35,039 nt of DNA from an uncultured Lachnospiraceae bacterium. GTDB taxonomy: Bacteria; Bacillota; Clostridia; Lachnospirales; Lachnospiraceae. This document shows positions 7,599 through 15,064 of this stretch, piece after piece. Below the pieces are notes generated by a model. It made no database searches. It was not told where the DNA came from and worked only from the letters and a program-made list of their open reading frames with translations. Position 1 is the first letter of the stretch; each line of letters begins with the position of its first letter. Where the stretch lies: contig CAMQZX010000008.1 of the NCBI GenBank assembly GCA_947039785.1, positions 1-35,039 on the forward strand. Direction: 5' to 3'. The position numbers were made by a program, and so were the translations under genes.

Positions 7599-8495
7599 AT
7601 GTTAGATAAGAATAAAGTATTTTTAGGAATCGCCCCCATTGGCTGGACCAATGATGATATGCCGGATTTAGGAAAGGAAAATACATTCGAGCAGACGGTC
7701 AGTGAGATGGCTCTGGCAGGATTTAAGGGCTCTGAAGTGGGAAGTCACTACCCCACCGATCCCCAAGTCCTGAAAAAAGCGCTCGATTTGAGAGGCCTTA
7801 CCATTTGTAATCAATGGTTTTCCTCTTTTCTGATCAGCAGACCCTATGAGGAGACAGAAGAAGCATTCATTAAACAATGTGATTTTCTCACACAGGTTGG
7901 AGCAAAATGCATTGGAGTTTCCGAGCAGAGCTACAGCATCCAGGGTATGCTGGATCACCCGATTCAGGAGGGGAAATATGTGATGAATGACGAAGAGTGG
8001 GACAGACTTACCACAGGACTGAACAAGCTGGGTGCCATTGCAAAGGAAAAAGGCATGGTGCTGACCTTCCATCATCATATGGGAACTGTCGTTCAGACAG
8101 AAGAGGAAATTGACCGTTTTATGGCATCTGTGGATCCTGAACTGGTATTCTTACTTTTTGACAGCGGTCATTTGTCCTTTGCCGGAATTAACCCGGAGAA
8201 GGTTTTGACAAAATATGTAAATCGTGTTCGCCACGTACATCTGAAGGATTTGAGAAAAGACGTGGTGGAGCAGTCCAGAAAAGAGCAGTGGAGCTTTTTA
8301 AAAGGCGTCCGCGCAGGTACCTTTACCGTTCCTGGTGACGGAGATGTGGATTTTGCACCGATTTTCAGAATATTGGAAGAGGCAGATTATGAGGGATGGA
8401 TCGTGGTGGAGGCCGAGCAGGACCCTGCTGTTGCAAATCCTCTGGAATATGCCATGAAAGCAAGGAAATATATAGCTGAACATACAGGTTTATAG
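7599..8495 (+). CDS. iolE: Inosose dehydratase (IolE paralogue 2)
   Basis: A 298-residue IolE that converts scyllo-inosose to 3D-trihydroxycyclohexane-1,2-dione. It keeps GIAPIGWTNDDMPDLG near the N terminus (Bacillus IolE has GIAPIGWRNDDMPE), VSEQSYS, HHHMGT, FDSGH, HVHLKD, VPGDGD and VEAEQDP. AGGGAGAGG precedes the ATG. It aligns without visible gaps to the protein at 425-1324 and shares most positions, including the same C-terminal NPLEYAMKARK segment, so the two arose by duplication. Because it lies with iolG, iolI and iolH, this copy is the more likely main myo-inositol enzyme (inference). Confidence 0.93.
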   Translation: MLDKNKVFLGIAPIGWTNDDMPDLGKENTFEQTVSEMALAGFKGSEVGSHYPTDPQVLKKALDLRGLTICNQWFSSFLISRPYEETEEAFIKQCDFLTQVGAKCIGVSEQSYSIQGMLDHPIQEGKYVMNDEEWDRLTTGLNKLGAIAKEKGMVLTFHHHMGTVVQTEEEIDRFMASVDPELVFLLFDSGHLSFAGINPEKVLTKYVNRVRHVHLKDLRKDVVEQSRKEQWSFLKGVRAGTFTVPGDGDVDFAPIFRILEEADYEGWIVVEAEQDPAVANPLEYAMKARKYIAEHTGL

Positions 8496-8539
8496 TAAAA
8501 TAAAGGAAACGATTCCCGCTTACATAGCAATCCCCATTG

Positions 8540-8578
8540 TACTGACTGGCTGGTAACGATAGTGTCAGCCAGTCTGTA
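8540..8578. other. Stem-loop between iolE and iolH
   Basis: GACTGGCTG (8544-8552) pairs perfectly with CAGCCAGTC (8566-8574), and TAC/GTA extend the stem beyond one mismatch. No T run follows, so it is not a standard terminator. It may affect mRNA processing or stability between the two genes. Confidence 0.5.
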
Positions 8579-8595
8579 CTTTGGAGGAACACAGA

Positions 8596-8640
8596 ATGGT
8601 TTCCGTGAAGGGAGAGCAAACTTATGAAGATAGCATTTGA
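8596..8640 (+). CDS. Possible 14-residue leader peptide overlapping the iolH start
   Basis: GGAGGA (8583-8588) is followed after 7 bp by ATG 8596 and a 14-codon frame (MVSVKGEQTYEDSI) that stops at 8640, 17 bp inside iolH. The iolH start has its own site (AGGGAGAG, about 8609-8616). Translation of this frame could couple to iolH, or the strong GGAGGA may be fortuitous. It has no recognisable homology. Confidence 0.25.
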   Translation: MVSVKGEQTYEDSI

Positions 8641-9532
8641 TGTGGATGTATTGGCAAAGCAGATGAGTATCAATGATATGGTACATCAGGTGGCAGACTG
8701 GGGTTATAAATATATTGAGCAGTCCCCACATCCCCGGATCAATCCGTTTTATAAGCATCCTCTTTTCTCTAAGGAATGTGAAGCGGAATATAGAAAGGCA
8801 CTGAGAGAGACTGGCGTGGAAATTTCCTCCTTTATTGTTGTTTACCGCTGGTCCGGCCCCACAGAGGAACAGAGAAAAATGGCAGTTGCCAATTGGAGAA
8901 GAATGGTGGAAATTGCAGTGGATATGGGAGTTTCGGTTATTAATACAGAGCTGTCCGGCGATCCCAATCAACAGGAAATCTGCAATGGTATGTGGTTCCG
9001 TTCCATGGACGAATTGCTTCCTCTGTTTGAGAAGGAAGGAATCCGTGTGGAGATCCAGTCCCATCCATGGGATTTCTGTGAGCTGAACAATGAGACTTGT
9101 GACATGGTAAAAAGTTACCGTTCCGATAACCTGAAATACGTATATTCCGCCCCCCACGGATTTTTCTACGATCAGGGAGTGGGTGATGTACGTTCCATGC
9201 TGGAGTATGCGGGAGATGATTTAAGCCATGTATTGTTCGCAGATACCTTTAATCAGACAAAGGACTGCCGCTATATTTTAAATCCACCATGGTTAAACAA
9301 AATGGGAAGAGAGGACGTATCCATTCATCAGCACAATCCCATGGGTGAGGGAGATGTGGATTTTGAAGGAATTTTTGAGACATTACGGAAGATGGATTTT
9401 GCGAATAAGACATTTAAAGTAGGCCAAGATGCAATATCCTGTGTATCCATTTTTGGATATCCTGAGAGAATGAACGTAGAAGCACCGCGCGCCAGAGAGA
9501 TCATAGAGAGTGAACTTCTGGGCCGATCATAA
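8624..9532 (+). CDS. iolH: Sugar-phosphate-isomerase-like TIM-barrel protein IolH
   Basis: A 302-residue TIM-barrel protein strongly resembling Bacillus IolH (289 residues): the opening KIAFDVDV, then WGYKYIEQSPHPRINPFYKHP (residues about 26-46), SSFIVVYRWSGP, INTELSG, HPWDFCE and SHVLFADT are all family landmarks. IolH is encoded in many inositol operons, but its exact reaction has been less clear than those of IolE, IolG or IolI. It is cytoplasmic, with no signal peptide. GGGAGAG lies about 8 bp before ATG 8624. The fusion transporter gene follows 15 bp downstream, which suggests tight co-transcription. Confidence 0.9.
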   Translation: MKIAFDVDVLAKQMSINDMVHQVADWGYKYIEQSPHPRINPFYKHPLFSKECEAEYRKALRETGVEISSFIVVYRWSGPTEEQRKMAVANWRRMVEIAVDMGVSVINTELSGDPNQQEICNGMWFRSMDELLPLFEKEGIRVEIQSHPWDFCELNNETCDMVKSYRSDNLKYVYSAPHGFFYDQGVGDVRSMLEYAGDDLSHVLFADTFNQTKDCRYILNPPWLNKMGREDVSIHQHNPMGEGDVDFEGIFETLRKMDFANKTFKVGQDAISCVSIFGYPERMNVEAPRAREIIESELLGRS

Positions 9533-9547
9533 GACCGGAGGAAAAAT

Positions 9548-11632
9548 ATGAAATCTGTACCAGAATTATTGAATTTTAAACAAGCCGGAAAGGATATGGA
9601 CGAGTTTATAAAGGTGCCTACCAGTGAAAAGCTGGCGTATTGCTTTGGTGACCCGGCGCTGACTCTGATGTATACCATGACCACCACACTGTTGATTTAT
9701 TTCTATACCAATGTGGTGGGAATCTCTGCAGGAGCCGTGGGAATGATCATGTTGGTCTCCAGAGTATTTGACGGATTTTCCGATGTGTTGATGGGAACCA
9801 TTATTGACAGGACTCATTCCAAGTATGGCAAGGCCAGGATCTGGATCCTGCGGCTGGCAGTTCCCTATGCACTTGCAGCAGTTGTGCTGTTTACCATGCC
9901 AAACATGGGAGACACAGGAAAGGTGATTTACGCCTTTGTAACTTATAACATTATGAATACCGTGGTTTATACTGCCATCAGCCAGCCCTTCCATGCCCTT
10001 GGTTCTCTGATGAGCCGTGACCGGAGGGAGAGAGATGTCATCTGTAACATCCGAATGGTGCTGTCTATCACAGCCAGCATGATCATTACAGCCTTTACTC
10101 TGCCTCTGATCAATAAGGTGGCGGCCGTGATACATAATGAGCAGGCGGCCTGGATCACAGTTACAGCAGTCTACGCAGTCATCTCTGTATTTGTTCTTCT
10201 GAATACCTATATGACCTGTACCGAGCGTGTGCAGACCGCGCAGAAGGCAAAGGAAGACATTCCATTCTGGGTTGCATTGAAAGCGACTGTGACCAATCCG
10301 TACTTTTTGATTGCATTGGGACTGATGCTGTTTTACACCGTTTACCAGATTATTATCGGTACAGATTTGACTTACTATTGTCAGTACGTATTGAATGATG
10401 TAAACCTGGTTATGCCTCTCTCAGCATCTGAGAAGATTGCGACGATCGTTGGTATCGCCCTTCTTCCAAAGCTGCTTCCCAGATATGGAAAGAGAAATAT
10501 GATCTGTGCTGGATGCCTGTTGGGAATCGCCGGACAGCTTGTGTTCCTCTTGAACAGCACCAGCGTTGGTCTGGGCGTGGTTACCTGTATCATGAGAGGC
10601 TTTGGAATCGCTCCGTTCTATGGCGTGCAGTATTCACTGCCAAGTGATGCCATTGAATACGGACAGTGGAAGACGGGACTTCGTATCGAAGGACTGATGT
10701 TCTCCTCTATGAGCATGGGACAGAAAGCTGGTTCCGGCTTTACCTCAGCAATCATGGGAGCAATTTTATCCATGGCTGCCTTCGACGGCTTGAAAGCCAC
10801 AGCGGCAGAACAGACAGCTTCTGCCATCAGCGCCATCAAAGCATTTTATCTGTATGTGCCTGTGGCTATCTGGATTATTATGTTTTTGATTGCAGCATGT
10901 TACCGTCTGGATAAAAAATATGATCAGATGATGAAGGAGCTGATTGCCAGAGAGCAGGGAAATCAGCCAGAGAGCGCAGATAGTATTCAGGATATGATTC
11001 CCGAAGGTCAGGGAAATCAGATTAATATCGCTCTGGGACGTCTTTATGGAGCCAGCGGCCGTCAGATTGCGGAGGGTCTGGCTGGAAAATTGGGATGCAG
11101 AGTGTATGACCGCCAGATTATCTGTCTGCTAGGTGAAAAATTGGGAATGGATTCTGCGAATATTGAGCAGATACAGAAATATCTGGATTCTTATAACGAA
11201 AATACACCTCTTACCTTTTCACCTTATGCCTATCCGGCAGCAGGTGTGGCAGGAGATGTGACGGACATTCAGATGTTTGAGGAGCAGAGCAAGCTGATTC
11301 TGGAAATTGCAAAGAGAGCGCCGGGTATCTTCCTGGGAAGATGTGCCAATTTCGTGCTGGCAGGACAGCCTCATACCTATTCATTCTTTATCTATGCGGA
11401 CGATGATTACCGGGAGAAAGAAGGAAAAGAGTACTATAAAGGCCAGAGCCTGGAGACGTTAAAGCAGCGTGATGAGCAGAGAAATGAATATTATCAGCGA
11501 TTTACAGGTGCAAAACGCGATGATCCGAAGCATTATGATATGGTGGTCAACGTCAGCAAGACTGGTGTAGATGGCGCTGTACAGATGATTTTGGATTATG
11601 TAAATCAAAAAGAGGCGGAAGAAGCTATCTAA
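9548..11632 (+). CDS. GPH-family symporter fused to a cytidylate-kinase-like domain
   Basis: One uninterrupted 694-residue frame. Residues about 25-465 are a GPH symporter with about 12 membrane segments (SRVFDGFSD, then SKYGKARIW, and later EYGQWKTGLR). After a polar linker (about 470-491), residues 492-690 resemble the cytidylate-kinase-like family (Pfam Cytidylate_kin2): GRLYGASGRQIA (497-508) where the family usually has SREFGSGGREIG, VYDRQII, GRCANFVL (597-604) and DDPKHYDMVVN (658-668). The P-loop-like stretch reads GASGR rather than GSGGR, so catalysis is uncertain. CGGAGG (about 9535-9540) sets the ATG. The carrier probably imports inositol or a relative (inference from neighbours). 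The soluble domain would lie in the cytoplasm and could sense nucleotide or phosphorylate something. A terminator follows at 11681. Confidence 0.85.
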   Translation: MKSVPELLNFKQAGKDMDEFIKVPTSEKLAYCFGDPALTLMYTMTTTLLIYFYTNVVGISAGAVGMIMLVSRVFDGFSDVLMGTIIDRTHSKYGKARIWILRLAVPYALAAVVLFTMPNMGDTGKVIYAFVTYNIMNTVVYTAISQPFHALGSLMSRDRRERDVICNIRMVLSITASMIITAFTLPLINKVAAVIHNEQAAWITVTAVYAVISVFVLLNTYMTCTERVQTAQKAKEDIPFWVALKATVTNPYFLIALGLMLFYTVYQIIIGTDLTYYCQYVLNDVNLVMPLSASEKIATIVGIALLPKLLPRYGKRNMICAGCLLGIAGQLVFLLNSTSVGLGVVTCIMRGFGIAPFYGVQYSLPSDAIEYGQWKTGLRIEGLMFSSMSMGQKAGSGFTSAIMGAILSMAAFDGLKATAAEQTASAISAIKAFYLYVPVAIWIIMFLIAACYRLDKKYDQMMKELIAREQGNQPESADSIQDMIPEGQGNQINIALGRLYGASGRQIAEGLAGKLGCRVYDRQIICLLGEKLGMDSANIEQIQKYLDSYNENTPLTFSPYAYPAAGVAGDVTDIQMFEEQSKLILEIAKRAPGIFLGRCANFVLAGQPHTYSFFIYADDDYREKEGKEYYKGQSLETLKQRDEQRNEYYQRFTGAKRDDPKHYDMVVNVSKTGVDGAVQMILDYVNQKEAEEAI
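10955..11020 (+). repeat. In-frame 12-bp direct repeat in the transporter-kinase linker
   Basis: CAGGGAAATCAG occurs at 10955-10966 and 11009-11020, 54 bp (18 codons) apart, bracketing the linker between the symporter and the kinase-like domain. Both copies read QGNQ. It could mark the fusion event or be chance. Confidence 0.5.
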
Positions 11633-11680
11633 TGGATTTTAATTCGGATATAAATTAAATATTTTGTGGATAATCACGAA

Positions 11681-11742
11681 AAAAGCTGTGTGAAATGACT
11701 GAAATAATATCATAAAATAGTCATTTTACACAGTTTTTTTGT
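11681..11742 (+). terminator. Rho-independent terminator after the iolG-iolI-iolE-iolH-transporter unit
   Basis: The 20-nt arms 11681-11700 and 11719-11738 pair almost completely (two mismatched or wobble positions), and the right arm ends in a T run. It lies 48 bp after the fusion gene stop and is the counterpart of the terminator at 5226. Confidence 0.8.
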
Positions 11743-11804
11743 TTGCTTTTTAACAAATAGTAAAAGTAAATGAAAATCGACAGTTTTTTTCTATAAAACG
11801 TGCA

Positions 11805-11833
11805 TTGCGTACTCGTGCACGCGATGATAAAAT
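11805..11833 (+). promoter_or_regulatory. Promoter with embedded operator upstream of the third symporter
   Basis: TTGCGT (11805-11810) and TAAAAT (11828-11833) are 17 bp apart. The operator-like palindrome TTGCGT-N8-ACGCGA occupies 11805-11824, one mismatch from perfect symmetry. It is homologous to the iolG promoter at 5351. The leader from here to the start at 12039 is about 200 bp. Confidence 0.75.
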
Positions 11834-11938
11834 ACATGTAAATTTATGTTGAGCTAAAATATTGACCTGGGAAGGAGTGGAGGGAATTTAGGCACAAGAA
11901 AACATTCAAAAGAGCTGAAATAATTTTTTTTTAGACTT

Positions 11939-11958
11939 TTGCGTGCGCGAGAACACAT
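11939..11958. promoter_or_regulatory. Second operator-like site before the third symporter
   Basis: TTGCGT (11939-11944), then GCGCGAGA and ACACAT (11953-11958); the right arm is degenerate. The core and the A/T-rich DNA before it match the site at 6593. It lies 134 bp after the first operator, a distance at which a looped repressor could contact both. Confidence 0.55.
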
Positions 11959-12038
11959 GGGGTTTTGAATAGCAGATCAGTAAATTTTAAGTGATCGTAC
12001 AAAATTTAAAAAGAGTGTGGATAAAGAAAGGACAAATT

Positions 12039-13424
12039 ATGAAAAGAGAATACGAAATAAAAGATAAAATTAGTGTTGGGGAGAAAATTGCATATGCCAT
12101 AGGTGACCCCGCCTGTAACGTGGTATTTGCATTAACCACATCGCTGCTTACCTTCTTCTATACGGATTATATTGGCATATCCGCAGGACTGATTGGCGCG
12201 ATCATGCTGATATCGAGAATCTTCGATGGCGGCTCCGATGTCGTTATGGGGTTGATCACAGACAGAACAAATTCTAAATACGGAAAAGCACGTCCATGGA
12301 TTTTATGGATGTGTGTGCCATATGGCCTGTCGGCAGTTGCGTTGTTTTTGATTCCGGCAGGAGCGTCGGAAATGCTGCAGGCAGTGTATATATTTGTCAC
12401 TTATAACATAGTTACTACGGTTGTATACACGGCGCTTACACTTCCATATGGAACGCTGGCCTCACTTATGACGCGCAGTCAGCATGAACGTGCGATTATC
12501 AATGTATTGCGAATGGGATTGTCCCCATTTGGAAGAATGACAGTCACAACTCTGACTTTACCCATGGTAAAAAAATTGGGAGATGACCAAAGAGCTTGGG
12601 TGATTGTGACATCAATATTTGCGGCAATTGCCATGGTAATGCTTTTTATATGCTTTTCCTGCACGAAGGAAAGAGTTTGTGTAGTGAAGAATGAAGACAA
12701 AGTGAAAATACCGGTGAAAGACAGCTTAAAAGCGCTGGTACAGAATAAATATTGGGCGATTAGTATGGCTTTGTGGGGGATGTTATCCATCTATTCAACG
12801 GTAATCGGAACGGATCTGGCATATTACTGCAAATATATTTTGGGCAATTCGGACAATTATCAGTCTTACGTGAGCGCTCTGACTGTGGCGGAGCAGGGAC
12901 CAATGATTGTAGTAATCTTTCTCCTGCCATTGGGCTTAAAAAAATTTGGTAAAAGAAATCTTGCACTGGCAGGAGCCTTATTTACAGTAATCGGGCAATG
13001 TATCTTGTTGTTAAATCCCTATAGTTATACATTGGCAGTCATTTCTGCGGGGATAAAAAGTATAGGGCAGGCACCACTATTCGGCGTGATTTTTTCGTTG
13101 ATTGCAGACTCTGTGGAGTATGGACAATGGAAAACGCACTTGCGTTTAGAGGGTATTATTTATAGTGCAGCGTCGGTAGGTTCAAAAGTTGGTGCCGGAT
13201 TAACAAGTGCTATTTTGGGAGGTATTTTATCAAAAGCGGGTTATGATGGCCTTTCAGCTGTCCAGACGACTTCTGCTCTGGCTGCCATTAAAGGGATTTA
13301 TTTGTGGATTCCCATTGGCGTGTGGATAGTCACAGCATTATTACTATGGATCTATAAACTGGATAAAGAATATCCCAGCATTATGGTTGAATTAAAGGAA
13401 CGTGAAAAACAGGGCAGATTGTAG
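12039..13424 (+). CDS. GPH-family sugar:cation symporter
   Basis: A 461-residue membrane protein with about 12 hydrophobic segments and the GPH motifs SRIFDGGSD (59-67), SKYGKARPW (79-87) and EYGQWKTHLR. It is clearly paralogous to the carriers at 2431 and 9548 and, unlike the latter, ends right after the transporter part (EREKQGRL). AAAGGAC about 6 bp upstream supports ATG 12039; an in-frame ATG at 11991 lacks a ribosome site. Two operator-like sites (11805 and 11939) put it under the same control as iolG. It is followed by the uroporphyrinogen-decarboxylase-like gene with no terminator between. The substrate is probably an inositol or a derivative (inference). Confidence 0.87.
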   Translation: MKREYEIKDKISVGEKIAYAIGDPACNVVFALTTSLLTFFYTDYIGISAGLIGAIMLISRIFDGGSDVVMGLITDRTNSKYGKARPWILWMCVPYGLSAVALFLIPAGASEMLQAVYIFVTYNIVTTVVYTALTLPYGTLASLMTRSQHERAIINVLRMGLSPFGRMTVTTLTLPMVKKLGDDQRAWVIVTSIFAAIAMVMLFICFSCTKERVCVVKNEDKVKIPVKDSLKALVQNKYWAISMALWGMLSIYSTVIGTDLAYYCKYILGNSDNYQSYVSALTVAEQGPMIVVIFLLPLGLKKFGKRNLALAGALFTVIGQCILLLNPYSYTLAVISAGIKSIGQAPLFGVIFSLIADSVEYGQWKTHLRLEGIIYSAASVGSKVGAGLTSAILGGILSKAGYDGLSAVQTTSALAAIKGIYLWIPIGVWIVTALLLWIYKLDKEYPSIMVELKEREKQGRL

Positions 13425-13582
13425 GCAAGTTCAGAAGCACATACCTGAGAGTTTATATGTAATAAGGCATTCGCGTTTTGTGCTAGTTTTACGTGGTTCT
13501 GTACTAATGGGTGAAAAGCGTTCTGTGATACAATGAATACAATTTAAAAGCGGAAAATAAAGGAAGAACAGGAGGAAATAAC

Positions 13583-14806
13583 ATGACAAATGTAGAACGT
13601 GAATTTTTAACATTAAGCTTTTCAAATGAAGGTTTGGACAGAGGGGCAAAACAAGAGACATTTGAGCCTTGGGATATGACAGTGGCAGACTGGGAAAAAG
13701 AAGGGCTGGTAACCGATTTTAACCAGAAATTGACGGTACCGCGGGTTCCCACCGAAGTTGGATATATTGCGAAGGATCGTGAAGTTGTCCCGGTTGATCA
13801 TTACTATATGACCATGCTGGAGGATCCGATTTTCAGACTGGAGAAGCAGCTCGGATATGACCCGGTAAGACGTATGGCATTTCGTATTCCTTTTCTCAGC
13901 TATGAGGAGGAGATTCTGGAAGATACGGACGAATATTTTGTAAGACGTGATATTGATGGATGGATCAGAAAATATTATAAGCACAGAAGTTTGTTTTTGA
14001 ATGTACAGCCTGTAGTGAAGGATGAAGAAACCTGGGAGATTCACAAGGCACACACCCTGGAGGCTTATAAAAAATACTGTACCGATGAAAATATGCACAA
14101 AGCCTATGACAAATATCATGAAAGTAATGCCAAGGGCGAGTACCCCATTCGTTTCCGGCTGATGGGATTCTTCTGGATTCTGAGAGATTTGATGGATAAC
14201 GAACCTATGCTGTATGCTTTCTACGATTATCCGGAAATGATTGAAGATATTCACCGTTTCCAGTTGGATATTTATAAAGAACAAATGGGAAAGATATTAG
14301 ACATTATCAAACCGGATATTCTTTTCTTTGAAGAGGATTTGAGTGGAAAAAATGGTCCTATGATCTCTCCAGATACATTTGATGAATTTATTGCACCTTG
14401 CTATCGTGAGATTATTCCATTTTTGAAGGAACGCGGTGTGAAACAGATTTTTGTAGATACGGATGGTGATTTCACAAGATTGATACCCAACTTTGTAAAT
14501 GCTGGCGTGGATGGTTTTCTTCCGGTGGATGTAAATGCGGGAGTTGATATTGTAGATGTGAGACGCCGCTTTCCCACTGTTAAATTTATCGGCGGTTTTA
14601 ATAAGCTGAAGATTTTGGAGGGAAAAGAAGCAATTGATGAGGAATTTAAGCGTCTGGAGCCAGTGATTCGGCAAGGTGGTTATCTCTGCGGTATTGACCA
14701 TCAGGCAGCGCCGGATACGCCCTATGAAAATTATTTGTATTACATTAAACGTCTTGGAGAAGTGATGGAAGAATGCCGTGGAAAGAAGGCGCTGGAAGAT
14801 GAGTAG
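13583..14806 (+). CDS. Uroporphyrinogen-decarboxylase-like protein (URO-D superfamily)
   Basis: A 407-residue protein with the URO-D superfamily barrel in its C-terminal two thirds (for example DILFFEEDLSGKNGPMISP, FLPVDVNAG, FIGGFNK and GIDHQAAPDTPYENYLYY). The superfamily includes true URO-D and methyltransferases such as MtaA, CmuA and some O-demethylases. The HxC zinc motif of those methyltransferases is not seen: the matching strand reads FVDTDGD, and the C-terminal position reads GIDH. A heme role is unlikely without other heme genes nearby. Its place after an inositol-type symporter suggests it acts on an imported cyclitol or derivative, possibly a methylated one (speculative). CAGGAGG about 8 bp upstream supports ATG 13583. 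The 158-bp gap before it holds no clear terminator, so it probably shares the symporter transcript. Confidence 0.75.
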   Translation: MTNVEREFLTLSFSNEGLDRGAKQETFEPWDMTVADWEKEGLVTDFNQKLTVPRVPTEVGYIAKDREVVPVDHYYMTMLEDPIFRLEKQLGYDPVRRMAFRIPFLSYEEEILEDTDEYFVRRDIDGWIRKYYKHRSLFLNVQPVVKDEETWEIHKAHTLEAYKKYCTDENMHKAYDKYHESNAKGEYPIRFRLMGFFWILRDLMDNEPMLYAFYDYPEMIEDIHRFQLDIYKEQMGKILDIIKPDILFFEEDLSGKNGPMISPDTFDEFIAPCYREIIPFLKERGVKQIFVDTDGDFTRLIPNFVNAGVDGFLPVDVNAGVDIVDVRRRFPTVKFIGGFNKLKILEGKEAIDEEFKRLEPVIRQGGYLCGIDHQAAPDTPYENYLYYIKRLGEVMEECRGKKALEDE

Positions 14807-14890
14807 ACGAAGGGAGGTCCGGATAAAATTTTTGCGGAGATTATAGTAGAAATCAGCAATTCCAGGAGTTTTAGGAAAGAGGAAAAAGCT

Positions 14891-14932
14891 ATGTCGAAGA
14901 TAGAGGAAATTGCAAAGGCTCTTGTGGATTAA
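14891..14932 (+). pseudogene. Possible truncated start of a corrinoid-protein gene
   Basis: After AGAGGA and a short spacer, ATG 14891 opens a 13-codon frame, MSKIEEIAKALVD, that stops at 14932. The sequence resembles the first residues of methyltransferase corrinoid proteins, which often follow URO-D-type methyltransferase genes. Nothing recognisable as the cobalamin-binding domain follows. It is too short for a firm call; it may be a remnant or chance. Confidence 0.25.
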
Positions 14933-14978
14933 ACGTTTATACAGATTTAGAAGAAGCATATAGAATCCCATAATATCG

Positions 14979-15020
14979 GGCTCCAATTCTGACATAGAAA
15001 GCAGGATTGGAGCCTTTTAC
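14979..15020 (+). terminator. Rho-independent terminator after the URO-D-like gene
   Basis: GGCTCCAAT (14979-14987) pairs perfectly with ATTGGAGCC (15006-15014), followed by TTTTAC. The T run is short. It also separates this unit from the convergent araC-type gene that ends at 15065. Confidence 0.65.
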
Positions 15021-15064
15021 ATGCCAAGCATGCGTTTTAGAGGACCTTTTTAAATGAGAGATGT

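Larger units (their letters stand above)
11662..11845. repeat. Duplicated terminator-promoter cassette, copy 2
   Basis: This stretch is the partner of 5208-5390, with the same order of hairpin, T run, CTTTTTAACAA, AGTAAAA and TTGCGT promoter with embedded operator. Here it lies between the fusion gene and the third symporter gene. Confidence 0.7.

Noticed and set aside
8387-9157. A 256-codon minus-strand frame
   Set aside because: It covers the end of iolE and most of iolH on the opposite strand and has no family features; it is a coding shadow.
13583-14806. True uroporphyrinogen decarboxylase (HemE)
   Set aside because: The length and motifs fit the broader URO-D superfamily rather than HemE, and no heme-synthesis genes are nearby.
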